Origin: Prevotella sp.
Lineage (GTDB): Bacteria > Bacteroidota > Bacteroidia > Bacteroidales > Bacteroidaceae
Length of the DNA: 64,000 nucleotides
Assembly: GCA_017619275.1 (NCBI GenBank)
Contig: JAFZSR010000097.1
Span: forward strand, 1-64,000
Reading direction: 5' to 3'
Positions 1 to 7,214 of the stretch are shown in pieces. The position numbers and the translations under genes are program-made. The notes under the pieces are model-generated. The model was not told the origin of the DNA. It ran no database searches and saw only the letters and a program-made list of their open reading frames with translations. Position 1 is the first letter of the stretch. Every line of letters begins with the position of its first letter.

Positions 1-307
1 AAATCCGGAGGGCCTGCAGCAAGGGATAGACTCTTGGGCCTCCAAGGGCGGATAGGGTGACCTCCGGCAGTTAATCCTTCCTTTCAACAACAAAGGTAAG
101 GAAAAACCGTGATATCTCTACATTTTTCTTCGATAATCTAGTGTTAAATAATTTAAGAGTTCGTAAGGACACTCTTAACAAGCCGCAAAGTTAAAGAAGG
201 GAGGGGAGTGGCTGCGTCTTGTTGTTTTTAAGACAACTTAGACAACAAAACCACTTGGCTTTCTTGCGTCCCTGAGGTGGCAAGCGAGCAAAGGTCGAGC
301 GGCCGCT
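1..307. other. non-coding left edge with two reverse-strand -7 boxes
   Basis: I see no convincing gene here. On the reverse strand there are two Bacteroidota -7 boxes, TAACTTTG (193..186) and TACCTTTG (98..91), each without a clear TTTG partner. Downstream of the second lies GC-rich sequence without a reading frame, in which CCGGAGG (5-11) can pair with CCTCCGG (61-67). This could be the start of a gene or structured RNA that runs off the window. Positions 190-300 also hold G-rich sequence and a segment resembling the interior of the palindromic element at 21.8 kb. Confidence 0.4.
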
Positions 308-308
308 T

Positions 309-316
309 TACTTTTG
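309..316 (+). promoter_or_regulatory. -7 box TACTTTTG upstream of the STWR-repeat protein gene
   Basis: TACTTTTG matches the Bacteroidota -7 consensus TAnnTTTG. No good TTTG was found 19-20 bp upstream. It would give a leader of about 185 nt. The leader holds an 8-bp hairpin (TTCCCTAC / GTAGGGAA at 374-395). Confidence 0.45.
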
Positions 317-507
317 CGAAGAACTTTTCAGTCTTAACGACCATTTTGGGTGTATTATTATTCCGTCTGTGTTTTCCCTACCTAATTGTAGGGAATTCTC
401 TACGCCGATTTAGGAATAATCCCGGCTCTTTCGCCTGCGGTTTTACGTCAATGATAATGAGAAAAGGAAACAAATACGTTTAACATTAACGAATAGGAGA
501 TTCAATT

Positions 508-1149
508 ATGAAAAAGATTTTTACACTGGCAATGATCATGACGATAGCCATATCTGCTAATGCAATGTCATACAAAGAGGCCAAGAACGAGGCTCTGTTC
601 CTGAGTGACAAGATGGCCTACGAGCTGAAGTTGACCGACGACCAGTATGACGCCGTCTATGAAATCAATCTGGACTACCTGATGAGCGTGAAAGGACGCA
701 ACGACCTCTACGGCAAGTGGTGGGACAGGAGAAACACCGACCTTCAGTACGTCCTCACCGTCTACCAGTACAACAAGTACACAGGGCTGTCCTACTTCTA
801 TCGTCCGATCTCGTGGGATGCCGGTCGCTTGACGCTCAACCTCTATAGCCACTACACCAACAAGAAGCGATTCTACAAGGGACGTCCTTCGGTGTTCGAG
901 AGCTACAAGGGTGGGAACAACAAGAAAAACAACCACTATGTTGGCAGGAACGGCAACGGCTCAACCTGGCGTGACACTGGCAGCAACAATGGGAACGGTT
1001 CGACTTGGCGGAATACTGGTAACAACAACGGCGGCAGCTCCACCTGGCGCAACACCAACGGGAACGGCAACACGCAGAACAACGGTCACCAAGGGAGCAA
1101 TCGCCCAGTAGCCCAGAACGCTCACGGCTCGTTCGCAGGACACAAATAG
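508..1149 (+). CDS. secreted protein with LTxxQ-like segment and STWR repeats
   Basis: Function unknown. The 213-residue product starts with a signal peptide (about 1-19, ending SANA). Residues 25-55 contain KLTDDQYDAVYEINLDYL, which resembles the LTxxQ helix of CpxP/Spy-type periplasmic proteins. That link is an inference from one short motif. From about residue 135 the chain becomes low-complexity, rich in Asn, Gly and Ser. It holds three imperfect copies of a unit containing GSTWR(D/N)TG, each followed by NNNG-type spacers. The start is supported by AGGAG about 10 nt upstream. The gene stands alone and is followed by a clear terminator. Confidence 0.6.
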   Translation: MKKIFTLAMIMTIAISANAMSYKEAKNEALFLSDKMAYELKLTDDQYDAVYEINLDYLMSVKGRNDLYGKWWDRRNTDLQYVLTVYQYNKYTGLSYFYRPISWDAGRLTLNLYSHYTNKKRFYKGRPSVFESYKGGNNKKNNHYVGRNGNGSTWRDTGSNNGNGSTWRNTGNNNGGSSTWRNTNGNGNTQNNGHQGSNRPVAQNAHGSFAGHK

Positions 1150-1190
1150 TGCCATTAATATCAATATATGCCTTGATGAAAGGACCCGAC

Positions 1191-1224
1191 GGGGAATCTC
1201 AGCAATGGGGTTCCCCCTATTTTT
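1191..1224 (+). terminator. intrinsic terminator after the STWR-repeat gene
   Basis: GGGGAA (1191-1196) pairs with TTCCCC (1211-1216), followed by CTATTTTT. It lies about 40 nt after the stop codon. Confidence 0.7.
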
Positions 1225-1298
1225 CTGTTGTCTTATAGGGGGGCATCATCCGTTCAAGCCGTAAAACCCGTTGTAGAAAAAAAATAATTGTTCCAACT

Positions 1299-2663
1299 TT
1301 ACTTACCGACCACTTCACGCTGAAAGAAGTCGAGGAAGAAGGGCCAGTTGGGGCCCGCTTCGTGGCCACCGTGATGCTGACGATAGGTGAGGCGGCCTTC
1401 CATCAGCCCGTTGTCCATGCCAGGGAAGAGGTCGGTGCCCACACCTTTATAGCCGAACAGCTCGTAGACGGGCGATGCCTTGGAGGCCGAAATGAACGAG
1501 CCTACCACATCTTGCCACTTGTCGCCGTTCCAGCTGCCAGTGGAGATGAAGCAGGCGCGCGGGGCACAGAGTGCTATCAACTCGTGCTGGTCGACAGGGA
1601 GGTCGTTCTCGGTGAGCGGATCAGTGCCGTATTTGATGAGGTTGCCGCACACCCAGTGGTACTCCTCGTGCGAGACGATGTTGCCGATGCTCTCACCACA
1701 GTCGCGACGCCATCCTGCTGCACCTGCCTTGCCCGAAGAGGCGATGAATCCAGCTGCGATGCGCTCGTCGAAGGCCATCGCCACAAGTGAGGCCTTGCCA
1801 TAACGCGAAACACCCTCGATGGCGCACTTGGTGGCATCGAATGTCTTGTCGGTCTCGAAATAGTCAATCAGGCGCGAAAGTCCCCAGCCCCAAGCGCGGA
1901 GTGCGCCCCAGTCGGTGGACTGGCGGTGCTGCCCTTTGTTGCAGAGCCCGATGATGCCGTTGGTCAACCCCGAGCCAGAGTCGGCTTGGATAGACGAGGG
2001 GGCGATGGTGGCGGCAGCCCAGCCACGCTCAATGACCATCTGCTTCCACGACACGCCTCCGCCAAAACTACGAAGAGGGTCGCCCATGCCGAATCCAAAT
2101 TCTACGACGACGGGCAGGTTCTGCTTGCCTTCGGGATAGACAACGTTGGCCTGAATCTCAACCTTGATGGAGGGATAGCTGGCGTTGTCGACCACGCCCT
2201 TCAGATAGCGGACCACCACAGGGGTTCCCGCGAAGTCCTTCCGCTCCTCGTTTGTGACTTCCCACGTCACACTGGGCACCTCGTCGGGAATACGGCCATA
2301 GACGTGGTCCTCAAACAGGCGGACAATCTCTGGACGGCGCACCTTGTACCACATCTTGGCGCTGGTGACCTTCTTGCCGCTTGCCGTGACCAGCGGATCG
2401 GGATAGAAGGGGTAAGGGTTGGCGATGAGCTCGTCGTAGTTGGGATGCTTGCTTGCATCCTGACTATTGGGCTGTCGGCCTTCACGGGGCTGCCCTACTC
2501 CCACCTTTGCCAGCATGTCGGCATAGTCGGCTGCGGCGATACGTCGAAGGCTGTCCTGGTTCACACGGTTCCCGCCTCCAAACATGCCGAACTGTGCGTT
2601 TGCTGCGAACGGGATGCAAGCCATCAGCATTGCCCCGAAGAAGAATCTCATCGTTTTCATCAT
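1299..2663 (-). CDS. CE15-type glucuronoyl esterase, secreted
   Basis: Predicted 4-O-methyl-glucuronoyl methylesterase, which cleaves the ester between glucuronoxylan and lignin alcohols. A signal peptide (about 1-23, ending FAANA) indicates export. The nucleophile elbow is GVSRYGK (284-290, Ser286), in the form typical of bacterial CE15. The general base is probably His434 in HHGGHE. The position after the following strand that usually carries the catalytic Glu reads ASSGKAG, so the canonical acid appears missing. Asp358 in PVDQHEL may replace it, as reported for some bacterial CE15 enzymes. Two adjacent ATG codons (2663, 2660) follow AAGAG. A TTG further upstream (2684) is less likely. The gene lies 46 bp downstream of the start-proximal neighbour's stop on the same strand and fits a xylan-degrading lifestyle. 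Confidence 0.85.
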   Translation of the reverse strand: MMKTMRFFFGAMLMACIPFAANAQFGMFGGGNRVNQDSLRRIAAADYADMLAKVGVGQPREGRQPNSQDASKHPNYDELIANPYPFYPDPLVTASGKKVTSAKMWYKVRRPEIVRLFEDHVYGRIPDEVPSVTWEVTNEERKDFAGTPVVVRYLKGVVDNASYPSIKVEIQANVVYPEGKQNLPVVVEFGFGMGDPLRSFGGGVSWKQMVIERGWAAATIAPSSIQADSGSGLTNGIIGLCNKGQHRQSTDWGALRAWGWGLSRLIDYFETDKTFDATKCAIEGVSRYGKASLVAMAFDERIAAGFIASSGKAGAAGWRRDCGESIGNIVSHEEYHWVCGNLIKYGTDPLTENDLPVDQHELIALCAPRACFISTGSWNGDKWQDVVGSFISASKASPVYELFGYKGVGTDLFPGMDNGLMEGRLTYRQHHGGHEAGPNWPFFLDFFQREVVGK

Positions 2664-2709
2664 CACTCTTGTTATTTTGTGCAAATTAAATCAATTTATC
2701 GTTACCCTT

Positions 2710-3405
2710 TCATTTATAGAAAGTAATCCAATTGGTGCGATACCTGTAGTTTGGAGCTAATTTGCTGATAGGGAAGCACTCCTTCACGTTTCCCTCTTTG
2801 TCGCGATACCAGGCATAGTTCCAGCCCAGACCCATGTCCAAATAGAGCGCATGGGTAACTTTGTAGGCCTTCAGGCACTTCACGAAGAACTCGTAGGTCA
2901 TGATCTTGTTCGACTCTATGATGCACAGCTTGCCGTCTTTCTCGCAGAGTGCCCTGTAGAAATTTCGCTTGCTCTTCATCTTCGTGCCAATGGACCTGGA
3001 CACGCCGTCCTTCACAATCAGCAACTGACAGAAGCCCATGTTCCATCCGCTGGCAGTGGTGGGAAAATCGGCCTTCTGCACGAACTTCCATTTGCCATTA
3101 CCCCATACGAATCCGCCGCTGTTGGCCTTGCAACGATAGCCCTTCTTCATCTCGCCGCTGCAAATATGGTTGTCGGCAATGTTGGAGTGCTTGAATTCTT
3201 TGAGCAACTCACCCGTGAAAGCCGCCTCGCAACAAAACTCCACGTCGGGCTGTGAAGGCTGGGGCATCTTTTCACAAACAAAATCAATCTTCGTGTAGGA
3301 CGGATAGTACGCGGTGAGGTTCTCGGTGGTTTCGACCGTCACTGCATAGCACATCACATGCACGAGAAGCAGGACTGCCAAGGGTGTCAGTTTCTTCATG
3401 TTCAT
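2710..3405 (-). CDS. secreted protein, possibly phosphodiester-glycosidase-like
   Basis: The product (231 residues) has a signal peptide (about 1-21, ending MCYA). The body is Cys-rich. It contains GELLKEFKHSNIADNHICSG, GFVWGNGKWKF and, near the C-terminus, ALYLDMGLGWNYAWYRDKEG. The order of a glycine-rich strand, an Arg-rich segment and a late LDMG-type motif loosely recalls the NAGPA-like phosphodiester glycosidase fold, but I cannot confirm this. The length is short for a full NAGPA protein. It lies upstream of the CE15 gene on the same strand and may be co-transcribed from a -7 box at 3440..3433. Confidence 0.5.
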   Translation of the reverse strand: MNMKKLTPLAVLLLVHVMCYAVTVETTENLTAYYPSYTKIDFVCEKMPQPSQPDVEFCCEAAFTGELLKEFKHSNIADNHICSGEMKKGYRCKANSGGFVWGNGKWKFVQKADFPTTASGWNMGFCQLLIVKDGVSRSIGTKMKSKRNFYRALCEKDGKLCIIESNKIMTYEFFVKCLKAYKVTHALYLDMGLGWNYAWYRDKEGNVKECFPISKLAPNYRYRTNWITFYK

Positions 3406-3432
3406 CTTCTTCTTCGCATTTCATTGTGCGTG

Positions 3433-3440
3433 CAAAAGTA
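3433..3440 (-). promoter_or_regulatory. -7 box TACTTTTG for the 2.7-3.4 kb gene
   Basis: On the reverse strand TACTTTTG lies 28 nt before the start codon at 3405. Together with the + strand box at 3507 it makes a divergent promoter pair between this gene and holB. Confidence 0.5.
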
Positions 3441-3506
3441 CTAAAAAATCCGAAAAGCGAAAACAAATAAAGATGTTTTTTCTTTTTCCATTTCAGAATT
3501 ATTTCG

Positions 3507-3514
3507 TACCTTTG
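3507..3514 (+). promoter_or_regulatory. -7 box TACCTTTG of holB
   Basis: TACCTTTG lies 28 nt before the holB start, with TTTT (instead of TTTG) at about 20 bp spacing. Because the box falls inside the upstream in-frame extension, it argues that translation starts at 3542 and not further upstream. Confidence 0.6.
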
Positions 3515-3541
3515 CACCCAAGCATCAACAAGGAGAAGAGC

Positions 3542-4645
3542 ATGACATTCAACGAAGTGATAGGCCAGCAGGAAGTGCGTGAGCGACTCATACAGATGGT
3601 GGACGAGGAGCGTCTGCCCCATGCCATCATGCTCTGCGGGCCGCAGGGCGTGGGCAAGCTGGCACTGGCGGTGGCCTTCGGCAGCTATCTGCTGGGCGAA
3701 GACAATGCTATGGTGCGCCGACTGCAGCACCCCGACCTGCACTTCACCTACCCTACCATCAAGCTGTCCTCGATGGGCGCAGACCACAAGCCGGTGAGCG
3801 ACGACTTCGCCCGCGAGTGGCACCAGCTCATCACCACCGAGGGGCCTTACTTTTCCATCGACCAATGGCTCTCAGCCATCGGCGCCGAGAACCAGCAAGC
3901 CATCATCACAGCTGGCGAAAGCGACGAGCTGGTGCGCAAGCTCAGCCTGAAGTCGAGCCAGGGAGGCTACAAGGTGAGCATCATCTGGCTGCCCGAGCGC
4001 ATGAATGGCGAATGTGCCAACAAGCTGCTGAAGCTGATTGAGGAGCCACCCCAGCGCACCGTCTTCCTGATGGCCTGCGAAGAGCCTTCGCAACTGTTGG
4101 AAACCATCCGCAGCCGCGTGCAGCGCATCGATGTGAAGCGTCTGCCCACCGACATCATCCAACAGGCGTTGGTGGAGCGTCGTGGCATCGATGCCGAGCA
4201 AGCCGTGCGGCTGGCCCGCTTGGCAGGAGGGTCGTGGTTGCGCGCCTTGCAGGAGCTGCAGGCGGGAAGCGAGAACGAGCAGTTTCTCGAACTCTTCATC
4301 CTGCTCATGCGATTAGCCTACAAGCGCGACGTGCGTGGCCTAAAGGGATGGAGCGAGACGATGGCAGCCTTTGGCCGCGAGAAGCAGAAGCGCTTCCTGA
4401 GCTATTTCCTGCACATGGTGCGCGAGAGCTTCGTGTCGAATTTCCACGACAATTACTTGAACTATATGTCGTTGGCCGAAGAACAATTCGCCAAGAATTT
4501 CGGGCGATTCATTAACGAGGCCAACGTGATGCCCATCAGCGACCTGGCACAGCTGGCCATCCGCGACATCGGCCAGAATGCCAACGGCAAGATTGTGTTT
4601 TTCCACCTGGCCCTGCAAATGATTGTCCTGCTGATTCAGAAATAA
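3542..4645 (+). CDS. holB: DNA polymerase III delta' subunit
   Basis: Clamp-loader subunit delta' of DNA polymerase III, an AAA+ protein that helps load the sliding clamp. The 367-residue product begins MTFNEVIGQQEV and has a P-loop GPQGVGKL (33-40). It then has the region INKLLKLIEEPP typical of delta' and tau/gamma proteins (here NKLLKLIEEPPQRTVFLM) and a box resembling SRCQ (here SRVQ). The C-terminal domain is helical, as in the family. The start was placed at 3542, downstream of the promoter box. A frame continues upstream but overlaps that promoter. A bidirectional terminator follows. Confidence 0.9.
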   Translation: MTFNEVIGQQEVRERLIQMVDEERLPHAIMLCGPQGVGKLALAVAFGSYLLGEDNAMVRRLQHPDLHFTYPTIKLSSMGADHKPVSDDFAREWHQLITTEGPYFSIDQWLSAIGAENQQAIITAGESDELVRKLSLKSSQGGYKVSIIWLPERMNGECANKLLKLIEEPPQRTVFLMACEEPSQLLETIRSRVQRIDVKRLPTDIIQQALVERRGIDAEQAVRLARLAGGSWLRALQELQAGSENEQFLELFILLMRLAYKRDVRGLKGWSETMAAFGREKQKRFLSYFLHMVRESFVSNFHDNYLNYMSLAEEQFAKNFGRFINEANVMPISDLAQLAIRDIGQNANGKIVFFHLALQMIVLLIQK

Positions 4646-4649
4646 AAAA

Positions 4650-4690
4650 TGTCCACAGAGCGCACGGACGATGTGCTCTGTGGACAATTA
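4650..4690. terminator. bidirectional terminator between holB and the HIT gene
   Basis: A perfect 11-bp stem GTCCACAGAGC / GCTCTGTGGAC (4651-4661 and 4675-4685) separates the two convergent genes. An A-rich run lies on its left and an AT-rich run on its right, so it can serve both strands. Confidence 0.75.
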
Positions 4691-4715
4691 TTTAGAACGT
4701 CCAATGCTCAACGTT
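4690..4715. repeat. short heptamer array at the 3' end of the HIT gene
   Basis: Imperfect seven-base units (AACGTCC, AATGCTC, AACGTTC, AAATGCC) belong to the same family as the arrays at 43.5, 50.6, 55.6 and 58.1 kb. On the HIT coding strand the units read in the stop-containing orientation and supply the TGA that ends the gene. Confidence 0.5.
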
Positions 4716-5103
4716 CAAATGCCTGTAAAATTTTGTCGGCAGCCTGCTGCATCTCTTCGGGCGTGAGCTTCAGCTTCTCACGGCGGAAGTCGGCATCGGC
4801 CTCGCTCTGCATCGGAATAAGATGCACATGAGCGTGGGGCACCTCAAGGCCCAACACCACCTGTGCCACCTTACGGCAGGGGAAAGCCTGCTTGATGGCG
4901 ATGGCCACCCGCTTCACAAACTGCTGGTAGCGGGCCAGCTCGTCGTCGGCCATGTCGAAGTAATAGTCCACTTCGCGGCGGGGAATCACCAAGGTGTGAC
5001 CCACCACAAGGGGGTTGATGTCGAGGAAGGCGTAGAACTCTTCGTTCTCGGCGCACTTGTAGCTGGGAATCTCGCCAGCGGCAATCTTACTGAAAATATC
5101 CAT
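4708..5103 (-). CDS. HIT family nucleotide hydrolase/transferase
   Basis: A 131-residue histidine-triad protein of the Hint/HinT type, expected to hydrolyse nucleoside phosphoramidates or related nucleotides in the cytoplasm. The signature HAHVHLIP occupies residues 90-97 (His90, His92, His94), and the N-terminal DIFSKIAAGEIPS is the usual family opening. The size is typical. It starts 40 bp downstream of the greA stop codon on the same strand, so the two may be co-transcribed. Its last codons lie inside a heptamer repeat. Confidence 0.9.
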   Translation of the reverse strand: MDIFSKIAAGEIPSYKCAENEEFYAFLDINPLVVGHTLVIPRREVDYYFDMADDELARYQQFVKRVAIAIKQAFPCRKVAQVVLGLEVPHAHVHLIPMQSEADADFRREKLKLTPEEMQQAADKILQAFER

Positions 5104-5143
5104 CTTTATTTCGATTTACAATTCAACTCCTAACCTCTACACA

Positions 5144-5611
5144 CTATCCCACAGTGATTTTGTCGATACGCAGCTTGATGGTGCCACGCGGAATCTTCAC
5201 TTCCACCACGTCGCCTTGCTTATGGTTGAGCAGCCCCTGTGCGATGGGCGTCTGAATACTGATCTTGCCCTGACGCAAGTCGGCCTCGCTCTCGCTGACG
5301 ATGGTGTAGGTCATGTGTGCCTTGTTGGCCATGTTGGTCATCTCCACCTTCGAGAGTATCTGCACGCTGTCGGCGCTGAGCCTTGACGTGTCGACGATTT
5401 TAGCTTCGCTGATGGCCAGCTTCAGCTGGTTTATTTTCGACTCCAGGTGCGACTGTGCCTCCTTGGCAGCTTCATACTCCGAGTTCTCGCTCAGGTCGCC
5501 CTTATCGCGTGCTTCAGCGATGGCGGCCGATGCCTTTGGGCGCTCAATGCCTTCCAGGCGCTTCAGTTCGGCTATGAGTTTGTCATAGCCTTCTTGTGAC
5601 ATGTATGCCAT
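5144..5611 (-). CDS. greA: transcription elongation factor GreA
   Basis: GreA rescues backtracked RNA polymerase by stimulating transcript cleavage. The 155-residue product has the N-terminal coiled-coil with the acidic tip (residues about 10-75, including ARDKGDLSENSEYEAAKEAQ). The C-terminal FKBP-like domain ends with VEVKIPRGTIKLRIDKI. Length and motifs are standard. An internal ATG at 5602 is an alternative start. It has a strong promoter 126 nt upstream and a leader containing a hairpin. Confidence 0.95.
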   Translation of the reverse strand: MAYMSQEGYDKLIAELKRLEGIERPKASAAIAEARDKGDLSENSEYEAAKEAQSHLESKINQLKLAISEAKIVDTSRLSADSVQILSKVEMTNMANKAHMTYTIVSESEADLRQGKISIQTPIAQGLLNHKQGDVVEVKIPRGTIKLRIDKITVG

Positions 5612-5669
5612 GTTGATTTACGATTTACGTTTTATATTTACAGTTTCTGTTTTTCGCAATAAAAGGAAA

Positions 5670-5700
5670 GAATCCCGGCCGTTCTCTCAGGTCGGAATCC
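5670..5700 (-). promoter_or_regulatory. hairpin in the greA leader
   Basis: On the reverse strand GGATTCCGACC can pair with GGCCGGGATTC around a 9-nt loop, with two G-U pairs and one mismatch. It is followed by the U-rich CTTTCCTTTTATTG. It lies between the promoter and the start codon, so it could act as an attenuator or stability element. Confidence 0.45.
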
Positions 5701-5736
5701 TTGTTCACTACAAAGTGTATATCCTTCTTTGGCGTG

Positions 5737-5767
5737 CAAAATTAGGAAATAATTCTTACACGCCAAA
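5737..5767 (-). promoter_or_regulatory. promoter of greA (TTTG-N19-TAATTTTG)
   Basis: On the reverse strand TTTG (5767..5764) and TAATTTTG (5744..5737) are exactly 19 bp apart, matching the Bacteroidota housekeeping promoter form. Confidence 0.75.
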
Positions 5768-5804
5768 GTTTTTTGCGTTAAAAAAACTTATAGGCCCTTT
5801 GTTG

Positions 5805-6506
5805 TCAGCTATTGCCACCCACCAGTTCCTGATAAAGCTGGCGCATGCCTTCAGACGCTCCTTTCATGATTTGCTTGATGCCTCTTCCTGCATTGACGGG
5901 GTTGGGGTCGATGAGGTAGATGGGCACGCCAGGCCTAGCATAGTGCACTAATCCGGCTGCAGGATAGACGACGAGCGACGTGCCGATGATGATCAGTATG
6001 TCGGCCTCTTGCACCTCCTCGGCAGCAATGGAGATGTTGGGAACGGCCTCGCCGAAGAACACGATGTAGGGGCGCAGCAGCGACCCGTCGCCTGCCTTCG
6101 TGCCGGGCTTCACCTCGCAGTTTTCGGGCGTGAGCTGCTGGATGTAACGTGGGTCGTCCACATCGCGACTCGAGCACACCTTCATCAACTCGCCATGCAG
6201 GTGCACCACGTGCGTAGAGCCAGCCTGCTCGTGCAGGTTGTCCACGTTCTGCGTCACCACCGTCACCTGATAGTGCTGCTCCAGCTGAGCCACCAAGCGG
6301 TGCCCCTCGTTGGGCTTCACGCCCCAACATTTGCGGCGCAGCATGTTGTAGAAGTTCGTCACCAGCGTGGGATCGGCTTCCCATCCTTCGTGGGTGGCCA
6401 CCTGCGACACAGGATACTCCTCCCACAAGCCATCGGCATCGCGGAAAGTCTTCAATCCACTCTCCACCGACATGCCGGCTCCTGTCAATACCACTATTTT
6501 TTTCAT
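5805..6506 (-). CDS. cobB: Sir2-family NAD-dependent protein deacylase
   Basis: NAD+-dependent lysine deacylase acting in the cytoplasm. Sirtuin motifs are in order: GAGMSVESGLKTFRD (near 9-23), TQNVDNLHEQAG, the catalytic HLHGE, VFFGE, GTSLVVYPAAG and DPNPV near the C-terminus. The zinc-binding CxxC pairs are absent: only single Cys residues occur (KVCSSRD, ENCEVK). In the segment NFYNMLRR the Tyr of the class III Y-x-x-R pair is kept, but Leu stands where Arg is expected if aligned without a gap. Substrate preference for acyl groups is therefore uncertain. A -7 box TACTTTTG lies at 6541..6534. Confidence 0.88.
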   Translation of the reverse strand: MKKIVVLTGAGMSVESGLKTFRDADGLWEEYPVSQVATHEGWEADPTLVTNFYNMLRRKCWGVKPNEGHRLVAQLEQHYQVTVVTQNVDNLHEQAGSTHVVHLHGELMKVCSSRDVDDPRYIQQLTPENCEVKPGTKAGDGSLLRPYIVFFGEAVPNISIAAEEVQEADILIIIGTSLVVYPAAGLVHYARPGVPIYLIDPNPVNAGRGIKQIMKGASEGMRQLYQELVGGNS

Positions 6507-6562
6507 ACGCTATAAGATTTATATTTCAACAAGCAAAAGTATAAACTTTACGCCCCAGCTTT

Positions 6563-6808
6563 TCAATACATAATGTCGATACGTGATAAAACTTCATGCC
6601 AAAGCCCCCTCTCCTTTAACACTTCTATCAGTTCCTCCACAAGATAATCCTTGCTGAAGGTATGCAGTGTGTCGTAGCACGGCACAATATAGTCGTTCAG
6701 CACTCCAGATGTTCGCAGGGCATTATACACTTGCGACGCACTCTTGTTGAGTGCATCCGACAGGCTGCCCACGCAGAATGTGACGAATTCCAGATGTTCT
6801 GTTCTCAT
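6563..6808 (-). CDS. DUF3791 domain protein
   Basis: An 81-residue protein matching the pattern of DUF3791: an N-terminal EFVTFCVGSLSDALNKSASQVYNAL helix pair, then SGVLNDYIVPCYDTLHTFSKDYLVEELIEVLKERG. The IVPCYDTLHT segment is the most characteristic part. In other genomes this small protein is often encoded beside a larger DUF3990 partner, but no such gene is present here, so it is an orphan. Function unknown. A -7 box TAACTTTG lies at 6906..6899. Confidence 0.65.
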   Translation of the reverse strand: MRTEHLEFVTFCVGSLSDALNKSASQVYNALRTSGVLNDYIVPCYDTLHTFSKDYLVEELIEVLKERGLWHEVLSRIDIMY

Positions 6809-6987
6809 ATTTCAATTACTCATATCGGCTCCAATATTACAAAACCTCAAAAAGGCGTCCTAAATCGCCTCATTTTTAGTCTAGCGAAAAGTTTGCTGCA
6901 AAGTTACAAAACATTTTCCAAATCATACCACTTTTACGCAGATTTCTTTGATGATGCTCATTGAAAAATGTAGGGCAACACTATCTG

Positions 6988-7054
6988 AAATTTTGGTAAC
7001 GATTTTTTGAAAAATCTCAACGCTTTTTTAAAAAAATCTCGTATGAGATTTTTT
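6988..7054. repeat. terminator-like dispersed repeat, copy 1
   Basis: This copy starts AAATTTTGGTAACGA and ends in the near-palindrome AAATCTCGTATGAGATTT followed by T. Copies 2 and 3 lie at 22.06 and 51.52 kb. The end hairpin with flanking A and T runs looks like a bidirectional terminator. The rest of the 6809-7214 gap holds only a -7 box and the terminator at 7151-7189. Confidence 0.65.
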
Positions 7055-7150
7055 AGTGGCTTAGTCGGTACTAACATTCCGCAAAGTACAAATCTTCCCA
7101 AACCCCGATAAACAGGGCATTTGAAGACTCCGAAAGAGTCATCACCACAC

Positions 7151-7189
7151 AAAAAGCCGCCCTCGATGTAATAGATGCATCGGGGGCGG
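7151..7189 (-). terminator. terminator of the FadL-like gene
   Basis: CCGCCCTCGATG (7157-7168) pairs with CATCGGGGGCGG (7178-7189), with one wobble pair. On the reverse strand it is followed by TTTTT. It lies 26 nt past the stop codon. Confidence 0.8.
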
Positions 7190-7214
7190 TATGATGACGA
7201 GGTGTTGGAATGAA

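Noticed and set aside
277..483. 68-codon frame on the + strand before the STWR-repeat gene
   Set aside because: It contains the -7 box and leader hairpin of the next gene, has no recognisable similarity and starts with GTG without a ribosome site.
6958..7152. 64-codon frame on the reverse strand
   Set aside because: It lies over the terminator-like repeat copy 1 and has no similarity to known proteins.
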